Assembly (NCBI GenBank): GCA_026260175.1
Contig: JAKCWW010000109.1
Coordinates: 10,837-74,836 of the forward strand
DNA length: 64,000 nt
From: Reticulitermes lucifugus
Taxonomy: Eukaryota; Arthropoda; Insecta; Blattodea; Rhinotermitidae
Direction: 5' to 3'
Made by a program: the position numbers and the translations under genes. The notes below the pieces were generated by a model. The model searched no databases, had not been told where the DNA came from, and saw nothing but the letters and a program-made list of their open reading frames with translations. Positions 38,901-49,956 of the stretch are shown piece by piece (positions within the stretch are counted from its first letter, which is position 1; every line of letters starts with the position of its first letter).

Positions 38901-39370
38901 AATAACAAATTCAGTCACTGGTTTCCTCCCTAAGTGTCCATTCGTCGTCAATCGTAAATGTCTCTAGCCGTCGAAAACATTATAACTACGACTAGGTCTA
39001 GACGTTTGACTTCCTGTTCAGCCTACACTACTCTGAATGCATGCTTTATATTTGCGATCCGAGCAGCGTGCCTATCCCATCCTATATTTTGTGATTTTAC
39101 TGTCCTGGCAGTGCCAAGTTACGAAGTCCTGTCATTTTGTTATGTAGTGTCCTGCAGTGTCACACGAAATCGGGGAGTGAAAAATGTCAATCAAAAACCG
39201 TAAACCTCATGCTAAAAATTGTGTTAAAACCACGAAATTCAATCAAGCGGATACCTTCTATCGCTGTCTTTCTTTTCGTCCATTCTTGTGCATCCATTTT
39301 CATATGCAGGGGAAGAACATTGGCTCAGCCGTGATAACCACATGTAGGATGGATGGTAATTTGCTGTGCT
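35926..39370. other. spacer, GC-richer at its left end
   Basis: 36000-36450 is visibly richer in G, C and CpG than its surroundings and holds opposed open frames (35993-36202 plus, 36128-36433 minus). Neither has a recognisable domain. A perfect 7 bp hairpin (GAGTAAT/ATTACTC) lies near 36192-36212. The rest is AT-rich with CA microsatellite scraps near 37765 and 38368. Confidence 0.45.
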
Positions 39371-39653
39371 ATTAAAAATACGCTTGCCGATTCCAGTGGC
39401 CGCGCGGTCTAAGGCGTGGGTCTACGGCCGTTCGCTTGCTGGGATTGCGAGTTCGAATCCCGCCTAGGGCATTAATGTCTGTCTCTTGTGAGTGTTGTGT
39501 GTTGTCAGGTAGAGGTCTCTGCGTCGGGCTGGTCACTCGTCCAGAGGAGTCCTACTGAGTGTGGTGTGTCTGAGTGTGATCGTGAAACCTCGATAATGAG
39601 GTAGCCCTGTCCCACTAGGGCCTGTTGTGCCATTGGAAAAAAAATTAAACATA
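39371..39653 (+). mobile_element. SINE family A, full-length plus-strand copy
   Basis: The tRNA-Leu-like A box TGGCCGCGCGGTCTAAGGCG is at 39397-39416 and the B box GAGTTCGAATCCCGC at 39449-39463. The body contains GTCTCTTGTGAGTGTTGTGT, and the tail is CCCACTAGGGC, then TTGTGCCATTGG and A8. Near-identical flanks (ATTAAAAATA at 39371-39380, ATTAAACATA at 39644-39653) look like a target-site duplication. Without a 3' acceptor strand it is not a tRNA gene. It is the cleanest complete copy of the family here. Confidence 0.92.
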
Positions 39654-40330
39654 AGCTTTGGTGCAACACAGATGTTACACGCGTTTGTGGATTTAACTGT
39701 TACATACGAAATTGTGTCATGACAAGTCACATTATTTCGTTTTAAATTAAATGACGAAGAATAATTTAGTGTTTATCTTGCAGTCAACAAATTTTGATGT
39801 CATTTAACAAATTAGCTTTATTTTTTTGTGAAGTTATTGAAGCATGCAGATCAGTTTAATGAGTAACGTGCAGCAGGTATACCGAGTCTTAAAGGCGGAT
39901 GGTGGAGGAGAGTGAAGGGGTGGTTGGTACAGCCCAGGCCTCTGGCCATCCACCGCCTTCACTACTCAGGCAGGGCATGGTTACTGGCATTAATAAAGAA
40001 TTTATTAAAGATATGTGCTATAACAGTAAAGTTTCTTTGTTTCTGTACAGTTTATGTTTAAGAAAATTCCCGATGAATAACAAACGATTCCTTACAATGA
40101 TCCTTCGCCTTTAAGCATTGACGCTCCGTGTTTAGAGGCATCTCCTGCTTCCCATGAACATGTGCTAGCCTTGTCTGTCCATCCGTGGCAATTGAATGAA
40201 GGTCGTATTCTCTGGTTGTGAATCAATACATTCTCAAACCGCCTTCATCAGAAAAAAAAGTTTACTGACTCCGCAGAGCTGCCTCTTTTATTGAAAATGA
40301 TTCGCATTAATCTCTGTTGAAGCTTCAAAT

Positions 40331-40500
40331 CTTCTACGATATTGCGCTTTGTCGACTGGTAAATAGTTACCGACGTTTCGAAGCACCGTAGTAACGTCAT
40401 CTTCACTTTCCTTGGGCCACTGGACCCTGAAGATGAAGGTACTACGAACCTTAGGAACGTCGGTAAATATTTACCAGTTTGCACGGTGTGACGTACGAGC
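40331..40500. mobile_element. palindromic MITE family P, well-preserved copy
   Basis: Left arm: GTCGACTGGTAAATAGTTAC, CGACGTTTCGAAGCACCGTA, then GTAACGTCATCTTC. Right arm: GAAGATGAAGGTACTACGAA, then AACGTCGGTAAATATTTACC and AGTTTGCACGGTGTGACG. The arms are inverted repeats of about 65 bp around a GGGCCACTGGACCC centre, which is itself nearly palindromic. There is no coding capacity. The minus frame reads LLRCFETSVTIYQSTKRNI, the family's spurious peptide. Confidence 0.85.
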
Positions 40501-41207
40501 AGACTGGAGGAGTTCTCAATAACAACGCTATTCAAGTCTCATATCTTGTCTACTTTGGGTCACTTAAGTGCTACGTTAGAGCGGAAAAGCCAACATTAGG
40601 AATTTTCTTTTCAGCGCAAACTTTAAGTGAATAAGTTTTTACCCTTCTGAAATTAACAGTGTACGAGTATACAGTGAACTGTGCTCATATTCGAAGGTAT
40701 TTCTTGTTTCTAGAGTGCAGAACAGAAATCTGAAACTAATGTAAGGGAATTCCATGACTGGGTGTTACTGAGGGCGGATTTCTGAGAGAAATATGTGATT
40801 CATTCCACGGAATTACGGAATTAGGGCACTTCAAAAAATGCGGAAACTTTTGTCCTGAATGTCTTGCGAAACTGCTAGTTTTCTTAAGTTGAAGTCTTAA
40901 GGTAAAAATACTTCCTTTATCATGCATTTAAAGTTTAGAAAATATATGCATGATTTTAATGGTTTTTTAACGCTTTCAGTATTTTGAAGTGGCTAACATT
41001 CATCATGAATTCCGTAAAAGCTAATGAATAAAGCACAGCTTTTAGTAGCAAAACTTAAAAATATTTGCAGCATGTGTCTAATTGGTAGCGACTTGAAATG
41101 TAAAGGTAACGAAACACAAAGACAAGTGCTTATTCAATTCTGATTACACCCATCTAGCACAGGTACAGAGTAACATGTGCCGTTTTTAATTATTTTGTAG
41201 TGGTAGA

Positions 41208-41930
41208 TGGAGACGCTATGGAATTGAAATGAATGTGGAAAAAACTAAGGTAATGAGAATCTCAAGGCAACCAGCCCTAATGAAAATTATGATACATCAA
41301 AGCAATTGGAGAATGTGGAATATTTCAATTATTTGGGTAGCATGATAACAAACGATGCAAGGTGCACACGTGAAATTAAATCCAGAATTGCCATGGCAAA
41401 AGCTGCATTCAGCAAGAAGAATAATCTTTTCACCAGCAAATTGGGCTTAAATTTAAGGAAAAAACTAGTAAAATGCTACATTTGGAGCATTGCTTTGTAT
41501 GGTGCTGAAACGTGGACACTTCGGAAAATAGATCAGNNNNNNNNNNNNNNNNNNNNNNNNNNNNNNNNNNNNNNNNNNNNNNNNNNNNNNNNNNNNNNNN
41601 NNNNNNNCACAGAGTCAAGGAGGAGAGGAATATCCTACATACAATAAAAAGAAGAAACGCTAACTGGATTTGACACATCTTGCGCAGAAACTGCCTTCTA
41701 AAACACGATATTGAAGGAAAGGTAGAAGGAAGGATAGAAATGACGGGAAGACGAGGAAGAATATGTAAGCAGCTAGTGGATGACCTTAAGGAAAAGAGAA
41801 GATACTGAAAATTGAAAGAGGAAGCACTAGATCGCACTCTATGGAGAACTGGCTTTGGAAGAGGCTACGGACCTGTCGTAAGACAGACTGCAGAATGAAT
41901 GAGATGGAGACACAAGAATAGGATGCCTTA
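41208..41930 (+). mobile_element. LINE 3' fragment, lineage 2 (reverse transcriptase C-terminus)
   Basis: Translation gives RRYGIEMNVEKTKVMRISRQ (from 41233), then after a one-base frame change ENVEYFNYLGSMIT, AMAKAAF, LNLRKKLVKCYIWSIALYGA and ETWTLRKIDQ up to 41536, the familiar C-terminal RT region of many insect non-LTR elements. After a 71 N run (41537-41607) come VKEERNILHTI, HILRRNCLLKHDIEGKVEGR, TGRRGRICKQL, EEALDRTLWRTGFGRG and PVVRQTAE, ending at the stop at 41896-41898. There are in-frame TGA codons before HILRRN and before KLKEEAL. It is 5'-truncated and inactive; clade undetermined (RTE/BovB-like layout is possible). Confidence 0.88.
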
Positions 41931-41940
41931 GTAAGATATG

Positions 41941-43323
41941 TGCCTAGAAATAGCGATATAATAAGAGCATAGTGTCTTTAAATGTATGCATACACATGTA
42001 CGTATAATATAATATAACAAACGTAATATCACATATAACATAATATACCATCTAGTGTAACTCCAAGACGCAGAGTCCTTACAAAACTGACAGTTTCTTA
42101 GCTACCCAAGAAATTTTCCACATTGTATGGAACCCCAAGTTCCTCACCGTGTGCGAAACAGCCCGCATGTTTTCCTTAATATGTTTGTGAATTCATGTTT
42201 AAGTATAAGCGGCGGTATAGTGAAAATAAAGGCAACACCTGTAACATATAAGCTTGCAAATGAAACTAAAATTCAAGGAAACGAAACATACTTTTAACAA
42301 AAATTACATTTTATTTTGAACCTTGAGCGAAAACTGAAATAACTTAGCAGTATTCTCGCAAAACATTTGTGAGTTACGTTTGTAACACTTTACAAACTAT
42401 AAGATCGTGCATCAGAAATTTTAACATTCTGTGCTCGACAGAGCTTGTGATAGGATTTCGATTTCCAACGCTTTTTTTTCTGTGATAAATTCTGCCCATT
42501 TTGTTCCTGTGAGAGAGATTGAGTGAATGTGAAAGATATTGATTTTTGTTGTGTGAAAATTTGTTCTTAAGGGTGGCACCTCATATAATTTCTACTGTCG
42601 TCGTACTGTTTTCTTACCGTTATATGCTGTGTAACTTTTAACTTGCATATCTTAGTTTTTAACCCGTTTCTGGATGAGTCATCATTAAGGTATGGACACT
42701 ATTACCGACTATTTGACTACATTTTCACGGCGGAAATTTGCATCCGCATATATGCCGTAACAAGGTCAATATGGGAAGTACACTTCCATTAGACCTTGAG
42801 CCTGTTCTCCATATGATGTTAGACACTGTACAGGAAATATAATTATAGTGTAATGGTAATGCCGTCGGAAAATACGTTGACATGCGTGTTCACTTGACTT
42901 GATTACTAGACGTTCTTAATTATACACAGTACATTAACAATAGGTCTTGTGCTTTTTCTGCATGGCTTGTGATGGGCAGGCACGTATTTACAGCAGAAAA
43001 TTGTGCATGCATCCTAAGTTAATGTGCATATATATTAGTAAAGGATGTAGCGGTTAGCGGCTGTCTAAGGATGTTCCCTGAACATTTTCCGATGTCTGAA
43101 GTTGATATCTATAAGTGTTCAGAAGTTGACTGTCTTCGTTGAACGGAAGGAGACGAAATGTCTACTCGGTCGATTTCGATAAACAAAGACGGAAGAAGAA
43201 TACCCTTCCGGAATGTTGCAATATCAACTCCAGATAAGGGTTAGTGTCAAGAGAGTGTGTGCAAATATGATGAAGTTATGCGAAATGTGAGTTGCCACTA
43301 GCTGTGTTGCTGAAGATTCAAGC
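41941..43323. other. AT-rich spacer without a gene
   Basis: Includes a TATAATATAA-rich tract near 42003-42052. Nothing else recognised. Confidence 0.5.
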
Positions 43324-43519
43324 CTTCTGGGGTGTTACGCTGTGTCGAGTCTTAAACAGTCACGGACGTTTCGAAAGATCGTAGTGCCTTAATCTTCTCA
43401 GCCAAGCAGCCGAAGTAGAAGGATGTTGTTGGACTGCATAATCTTGAACATTAAGGCACTAGGACCTTTCGAAATGCCAGTAACAAGTTACCAGTGGACA
43501 TAGTGTAACATATCAGAAG
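43324..43519. mobile_element. palindromic MITE family P copy with enlarged centre
   Basis: Left arm: CTTCTGGGGTGTTACGCTGT, then CACGGACGTTTCGAAAGATC and GTAGTGCCTTAATCTTC. Right arm: ATTAAGGCACTAGGACCTTT, then CGAAATGCCAGTAAC and GTGTAACATATCAGAAG. The arms diverge moderately. The centre is longer than in the 40.4 kb copy. Confidence 0.8.
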
Positions 43520-44609
43520 ATGTGAATGATCATGAAGGTATGTTAAGCTTAGGAAAACGCGTAGCTGATTGATCACATACCGCTGACAGTGGTAGATATG
43601 TCGATCCATTCAAACCGACGTTGTGATCTTGGATCTGGAAGTAGAATACGTGTGTTCACTTTACATAAACACAAACCGAGTTATATAAAATTGATATATA
43701 TATATATGTATGAATTATGTATTTGGTTTTAATTAAATATGAATATTTGTGTGATGAAACCAATTATTTCGGTGTTACGAAGCAACTCGACAGGAGGTTA
43801 CAATTAAATATCGCACATAAATTTGTGTGGTAAAACATACTCATAGGACAATGATTACCTTATATCGAAACCGGAGTAGGAAGTTGATCTTGTTATGGAT
43901 ACTAAAAAAAAGTTTGTATCCATACGTGCTAAATTAAATTGTTCGTGGTAAGGTTAAAAAACTGGCTTTATTATTGTCAGTGTGAAGTCTTCGTTTTGCG
44001 GTGTCAGTGTGTTCAGGAGTTAGCTGATTGTTTTGTGCGTGCGTGTGTGAGAAAGAGACATGGTGGGGGGAGGTTGGGCGGCAGTCATTCACGACGACGA
44101 TATAAATAGTACATAAAATTCTGGAGTAGGACTATCAAATAATAGGGAATGGAGTCAGGCTAGACATGACGAAAATCTGGAAGATATGAGAAGTACATCC
44201 AAATATTAGTCGGAAACTTGACAACATACGACCTTAGAAGAGGCAGGCATAAATGCCGAATATGATATTAAAATGGATGTTACAGGAACAGCATGTGAGT
44301 GGGCGGAAATGACTGGGGTCAGGATAGGCCTAGTTCACTTCCCGAATTCTGAGCGATTTTCATACCACTTTTATTCCTCCAAATTTTAAGAGTAAAAGTG
44401 TATCAGTAACCGCTGCTCCAAGTAAAGTGAGTTATACATCTCTTGAACGGTTGGGTAAAGTTTATTCATAGTTAGGGTCATTGTAGTTTTCATACTGCAT
44501 TAAGACTGGAAAGCTAAGAATAAAATGCGCTATGCATAGTCGTTTAAACTTCATATACATTACTTTAAATCTCATTCCATTTGACAATCATAATAATATC
44601 GAACACTTT
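43520..44609. other. spacer without a recognised gene
   Basis: Contains a short ATATATATAT tract near 43696. No coding or RNA signal recognised. Confidence 0.5.
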
Positions 44610-44860
44610 AAATTTCTTTGTCTACTTCCACCTAAGTGCCAGGTACAGGTTGAAGGCCCAGCTACAAAGAGTCACCGTGCCGTTTGGCCAAGCCTGTCGC
44701 ACACATCAGAGGCGGTGATAGATGAGTATGGTGTATTGGGGAGGAATGATGAATTGCAAGGATAAACCGAAGCGTTTGGAGCAAAACCCATCAAGTTCCA
44801 CTCTGATGCCCACAAATTTCACACGAACGGCCGTCGAGTTGAACCTGGCCCTGTGGGATG
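44610..44860 (-). mobile_element. SINE family D, old copy
   Basis: On the minus strand the order GGGCCAGGTTCAACTCGACG, GTGTGAAATTTGTGGGCATC, AGAGTGGAACTTGATGGG and ACGCTTCGGTTTATCC parallels the better family D copy (B box, GAGATTTGTGGTGGAC, GTGGCACTGGAACAGG, TACTTCGGTTTCCCCC). Divergence is high and the tRNA head is blurred. No target-site duplication was recognised. Confidence 0.65.
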
Positions 44861-45378
44861 AGAATGAAACATCCTAAAAAACGAAACTGTACAAGACAAA
44901 TATATCTGGAGATATGTATGTTACATTTAGGAGCTTTACTTTTCCTTTATGCGTGTATAAGACGACAGAATATTTTGCACCATTTGTTTAGTTTTAAATT
45001 GAACGATATTTTGCCGTCAAGTGTTCTCTGTAGACCTGTTGTTGAGGGCTCAGTCGCAAGTATATCTCCTGCATACAGACGTTACTGTTTCTACAGCACT
45101 CCGACGTTATGAGTAAATACAAAATAAATTTAATATTCCTTTGACAAAACTTTAACCTTATAGCTACCAGCGTGTTGGTGTGATACGTCACGGCTTCTTG
45201 TATACGGCAGTCAATATATCAACAGACTCCCGTACGGATGGTTGCACTGCCGCGTCGTGTCTTTGCAGTGCGTGTTCTCTCAAACTGTAACCCACTTATC
45301 CGTAACATCAAATAGTTGCTGTATTTACTCTCGTAACTTTCCCCACACTATTTTGACGCTCAAATTTTGGAGGGGAAG

Positions 45379-45706
45379 TATTATGGTGATTGAAGATTCC
45401 GGTACCCTCGTTTGTTGCACTGTGTCCCTGGTGGTTGAATATATCCCAAAGTTTCGAAGAAAGGCAGTCCATTTTCAAGGCATACAGAACCACCACGCCC
45501 CACCTACACCTCCCCGATTGGCTCACCTAACCTTTCCCATCTTTCACCATCTCACTACTAGAACCATATATTTCCGTCTGCCCCCCCCACGTTTGGTTTT
45601 TCTTATAGGACCTAACCATCTCTTAAAGATTAATATACTGGTTCCCACGAAACGTCGGGATGAGTTAAATTGCCCACCTCCTTCAAGCGTAACTTCCTAG
45701 AAGACG
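45379..45706. mobile_element. palindromic MITE family P, variant with long insert
   Basis: Left arm: GATTGAAGATTCCGGTACCC through GGTGGTTGAATATATCCCAA to AGTTTCGAAGAAAGG. Right arm: CCACGAAACGTCGGGATGAG to TTCAAGCGTAACTTCCTAGA. The interior is pyrimidine-rich, with a C8 run near 45582. The 152-codon plus frame across 45242-45700 is only the element's frame; it shows the spurious VIEDSGTLVCCTVSLV peptide, parallel to the copy at 17.2-17.4 kb. Confidence 0.6.
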
Positions 45707-46084
45707 AGAATCACGGACATGAGCGCTATGGAAAACTCAGACTTCGCATTATGGGAATTACTTTCCGAAATGTTGGTGCTGTTCAACCCGTACCATCATG
45801 TTTCGTGGAAGTGGATCACCTGGTTCAGAAGCTGCAATGCACACACACAGCATGCTGACGTAGAAAGTCTAGGCTTCTCTTTCGTTTGTTTTTAGGAAGA
45901 AAAGTACGTTATTTACGCAGTTTTTCTTGTCGTCGCTTATTAATCCTATATACGCATATCTATATATAGCCTATATTATATTAACAGTTTAATAAGATAT
46001 GCTTACATTACATATGTTTTAGTTGACGTACTTTAAAAGTCATACAAACAGAACTTGTCCGTGTGGTTAATTAGGCATCACGCT

Positions 46085-46216
46085 ATATAAAGTCATGTGG
46101 AGAGTGGAGGTATGGCGCTACATATTCTTAATGTTGGGACTAAATGGAGCTAAGTGGTAAACCTCTCGCCGCCTTAGGGCCAGTCTGGACGCTTTAGAGA
46201 AGATAAATTACATTTA
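46085..46216 (-). mobile_element. SINE family C, 3' part (left of a nested MITE)
   Basis: On the minus strand: TTCTCTAAAGCGTCCAGACT, GGCCCTAAGGCGGCGAGAGG, CTCCATTTAGTCCCAAC, CATACCTCCACTCTCC and CATGACTTTATATAG. These are family C blocks in order. The rest of the same copy appears to resume at 46430 after the inserted palindromic element. Confidence 0.6.
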
Positions 46217-46429
46217 GATGAGCTCTGCGCTTTTCTGGGATATTACGCGGCGTCGTGTGGTAATTGTTTAACCGACGTTTCGGGACAACGTTTCGGTCCC
46301 ATCTTCAAAGGTCAAGATTCCGTGGAGACTCTTGACCCTCGAAGACGGGACCGATGCGTTGTCCCGAAACGTCGGTAAACAATTACCACACAACACCGTG
46401 TAATATCCCAGAAGAGCTCAGATCTCATC
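46217..46429. mobile_element. palindromic MITE family P, best-preserved arms, nested in a SINE
   Basis: The arms are almost perfect inverted repeats: left TTCTGGGATATTACGCGGCG, then TGTGGTAATTGTTTAACCGA and CGTTTCGGGACAACG; right CGTTGTCCCGAAACGTCGGT, AAACAATTACCACACAACAC, then CGTGTAATATCCCAGAAG. Weaker matching extends outward (GATGAGCTCTGCGCTT against AGAGCTCAGATCTCATC). The centre GGTCAAGATTCC/GAGACTCTTGACC is itself an inverted repeat. High arm identity indicates the youngest copy of this family in the window, inserted into an older family C SINE. Confidence 0.85.
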
Positions 46430-46560
46430 AACATCGCGGCGGAAGCCTAAATTCAAAATTACATTTCCTTCTGGATGGGGATCGAACCCCCAATACTCGG
46501 TCATCCAGCCCGCAGTGTTTTTGCCGTACCGACCGATGTGAACTTCGGCGACTAACGTAA
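46430..46560 (-). mobile_element. tRNA-like head of the interrupted SINE
   Basis: On the minus strand: a GGTCGGTACGGCA A-box-like word near 46529-46541, then a middle segment and the B box GGGGTTCGATCCCC (46478-46491), followed by ATCCAGAAGGAAATG. The head is the 5' end expected for the SINE whose 3' part lies at 46085-46216. That pairing is inferred from position and orientation. Confidence 0.6.
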
Positions 46561-46856
46561 ACGTTATAACGTGTCCTTGAAGGGCGTCTAAGGGACTGAA
46601 ACATACCGTGTACCATGTTTTATGTTACTTCTTTAAGTACAGGCACGAATACAGCTCCATTAATGGAGCTGTATTTCTTGACAGCTAGCAGTTATGTTCC
46701 GCAGAAGTGTATTATTACTTACTATTTATCACAAATTACTTAGTCAATGGAAGACATACGTCACAAAATATTTACCTTGTGAAATTAAGTAGCGTTTGTC
46801 TGAAACGATTGTTGTGTTGAATACGTTTAATGTTTAACTAATGTACTGTGTCTATG

Positions 46857-47016
46857 TAAATTCAGTTCCTACCTCAAAGAGAATAAACTGTGTCCAATAT
46901 AAAAACCAAACCTTTCATGCTGTATAGGGGAATAATCGCTAATTGTCTTGATAATCAAACGAAACACGCTTACACACTGTGGGGAAAAATGCTGAGTCAC
47001 GAAATTTGGGGTCCAA
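46857..47016. repeat. dispersed repeat family E, copy 1
   Basis: ATTCAGTTCCTACCTCAAAG, then an AATAATCGCTAATTGTCTTG-type block and AAACACGCTTACACACTGTG, match the block at 52385-52560 in order, at perhaps two-thirds identity by eye. The class is unknown; no open frame is conserved. Confidence 0.55.
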
Positions 47017-47068
47017 GTCCAGTCCAAGCAGTCCAAGAAAATTTCTTCTTGGACTGCTTGGACTGGAC
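47017..47068. repeat. perfect 23 bp hairpin
   Basis: Arms 47017-47039 and 47046-47068 are exact inverted complements (starting GTCCAGTCCAAGCAG) with a 6-base loop (AATTTC). The arm itself contains a GTCCAA-GTCCAG-GTCCAA sub-repeat. The hairpin sits at the junction of repeat E and a family P half-arm. Confidence 0.95.
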
Positions 47069-47134
47069 ATACTACGAACATTCGAAATGACGGTAACTGC
47101 TCGGCGCCAACAAAGCGATGCCTCCCAGAATATC
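47069..47134. mobile_element. palindromic MITE family P, right-arm fragment
   Basis: ACATTCGAAATGACGGTAAC, then TCGGCGCCAAC and TGCCTCCCAGAA, is a diverged right arm of family P. The preceding perfect hairpin may be the remains of the element's palindromic centre. Confidence 0.55.
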
Positions 47135-49956
47135 TGGATCTTCAGTGTTGGGAGTTACTGAATGTTGGAACAGATGTTAACACTGAGCTTTAAAGGGTTA
47201 AATGTGTTAACTGGAAAGCGTATTGGAAATATCGTAAACTGTGACTATTATAATTTTTCAAAGTACTCTTAACACTGTGTTTCTTGTATTAATATTTTTA
47301 AAAATGTCTTAATATAACATTTTGTGTGTGTCTTTAGTAAATAGATGGATTGGCTGGGCGACAGGTAACAACTACTCATGAAGTATTTTCTCGTTGGTCG
47401 CTTTGCCCTTTAAAACAAAGAGATTAGAGGGTTTTGGAATTGATATTTTTACTATATAATTTTATTGATGGTTCTTTACATCTTGTAGTTACGCATTTGT
47501 GTACATTACGTAATCATTATTGCAAAAGAATTTCAGTGTTGCTATAATACCGTATTTTAACATGTAACCGCTTTTGCCGAATGACCCTTCTGCCAGTTAA
47601 TTCATACTTTATAGAATTCTATCACAAGCTTAGTTTGTATTCCCATAAATTAAACTGACGAAACCGCAGTTTTATAGCCATGGCTTCAATATTTAATGCA
47701 AGCGTCAGAGTGGAATGTGTGTCTAAACACGACACTACAAATCCGCGACTACAGTGCCACTTCCCAATAAACAATGATAATGTTCACCACACTGACATCT
47801 CTTCTACTATACTGGCAAACATTTGTTTTATTGGACCTGTGTTTCTACCGTGTGCTGCCCAACCACAATGAAACGGGGTAGCTGAAGCATGCTTGTTATA
47901 TAGAGTGAAATTTTAGTCCCTCCACTTGTCCAGTGACTTTTGACCCCTCCCATAAAATACTTGCTGATGACCTCTAAAAGCTTTACACGCCGCCAAACAC
48001 AGTCTTGTCGGTGAGGCTTTGTCTTTGCTCCCCAGAACAGAAGGTTAAGAACAGACTTATCGAATGATATACCTAACACAAACAACAACAAAGCAGGCAA
48101 CATGGTCTGATGTCGCTCAACGAGAAACCTGGCTTTATCAGAGTTGAACGTTGGTCTAAAACTTTACCGTCTATCACATAATCCACTTTTTGCGTTCCTA
48201 ATGTATCCTATTTGCTAAAGTCAAGTAAATCTCTATGCTCTTGTCCCGAGGTAAAACCCTAATAACGTTCGCGTACTCAGCACCTCAACTTTAATACAGG
48301 ATTAGGAATTGAAAACTGGATTAAGTCGAAACATGTAAGAGGTATTAGAGACAGAGGATTTAATATATCCCAGTAAGTTGGTTTTATCATTCGCAAGTTT
48401 CTGCTCTGTCCTTCCTTTCGTGTCATTGTTCGTATAGGCCTCCGTCGTGTCAACCACTTTCGTAACTCAATTTGAAATTTTTGTGAGGAGGACGAGAAAG
48501 TCTGCTACGCCCCTCCTCCCAATTTTCTCTTATACTAGTTTTACCCCATCTCTCAGACAGACTCACTCAAAGAGAATTCCCAGCAGAAAATTGTCAATTA
48601 TTGAGTTGGAGAAGTACTTTGACACTGGGTATAGGCAGCTACATAGACCCACGATTTTGGATCAGAAATTACACAAGTTTTTAAGATGATTGCTACATTG
48701 GTTAGAGTTTCTTGCAGTCCTGTATTTGTCAAGAACTCAGAAAATTGGTTACCGAAGTAGAAGAACCAAAGCGAAGGGATAAAGATCGTGTGTCACACAA
48801 AGTCACATATTGCGAATGCTTCAGTAGCCAGTAGTGGAACCTGGCGATTTATTTCTTTTGAATAGACACAATGGAACGGATTTCACAGCGTTCATCCTTA
48901 TATGAGGTTTTATATTCAACATCCTTTGTTAAATGTAATCTCGAATGGAAACCACAGAATGACTGAGGGTTTCAAAGACATGTATAAATGCTGAATTTAT
49001 GCTTCTAGACATTTCACGTCATGTTTTAATGTTTTTGCGACGAAATCCTACCCGGAATGAATGGCGTTAAAAGTCATTCTTAGAATGACGTACTGGATTC
49101 TGCTTTTATGAAATCGCCACTACCTATTTTCTTCATCTGTCAGTGTGTGACACGCCTTCAAATAGCGACCTGCTTATTTATGTATCCGTGTTTATATTTC
49201 AAGTGACAATGGCATATCTTATAAGTGTAAACAGCTTGCACATTCCAGAAATCGCAAACTGTTACCACTGTACTGAATGTTACATCACTGTATATTAAAC
49301 CAGCGAAACGCACCTTCACTATCAAATTTTAATAGTAATATATAACTTTCCCTACATACATTCTTTGCACGGTGAAGGTCATATAAAATGAATGTTACAT
49401 ATTTAGATTTCAACCCATATTATAAGTGCCCGTAAATATTACAGTCCTTAAATGTGATGTGTAGCATTGCCAGTGTAATGGTTAGCAAATTTATACGTAT
49501 TCTATAACTGTCAGATTCAAATATCGGCCGAGAAAAGTTGTCCTGTCTGAGGGCCATCTTTGCTTTTCTGAGCCCCATTTAATAAGTACTGATTTGTCCA
49601 TAACAGTGAACCGTGTGTGCTGCCTTGCATCTCCAGATTTATTTTTTACAATCATCCTGTCTTGTGAAACCTTGTAAAAATCCCAGTTAGAAGTAGTCAA
49701 ATGAGTACTGGTAGATTTAGCCCTCTTTCAAGCTCAGTATGTGTAAGAGTTAATTAAGCGGAGAGAAAAGGCATACTATAAGTGAGCTAAACTGAACAAT
49801 AAAATGCAGTTTCATGGACGCCTGTGTTCCGTTTCTATTCAAATTTTATTGTGTTTGTAGTCATGAGTATAAATATCAGTTTTCTCTAATCGTCACAACG
49901 CTAATCTCTTTTCAGAACGAAAGTATTTCTTAGGACTTTGTTTTCAGGTACTGTTG
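47135..49956. other. spacer without a recognised gene
   Basis: Opposed frames at 47680-47871 and 47828-48103 and a plus frame at 48447-48689 were considered. None has a recognisable motif or convincing composition. No known repeat identified. Confidence 0.45.

Noticed and set aside
39391-39463. Possible tRNA-Leu gene
   Set aside because: A and B boxes are present, but there is no paired acceptor stem and the sequence runs into a SINE body and poly-A; dispersed copies share it.
45242-45700. 152-codon plus frame as a protein gene
   Set aside because: It spans a family P palindromic element and reads the same spurious peptide as the copy at 17.2-17.4 kb.
47828-48103. 91-codon minus frame as a transposase or host exon
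   Set aside because: No motif or family could be recognised, and its composition is not decisive.
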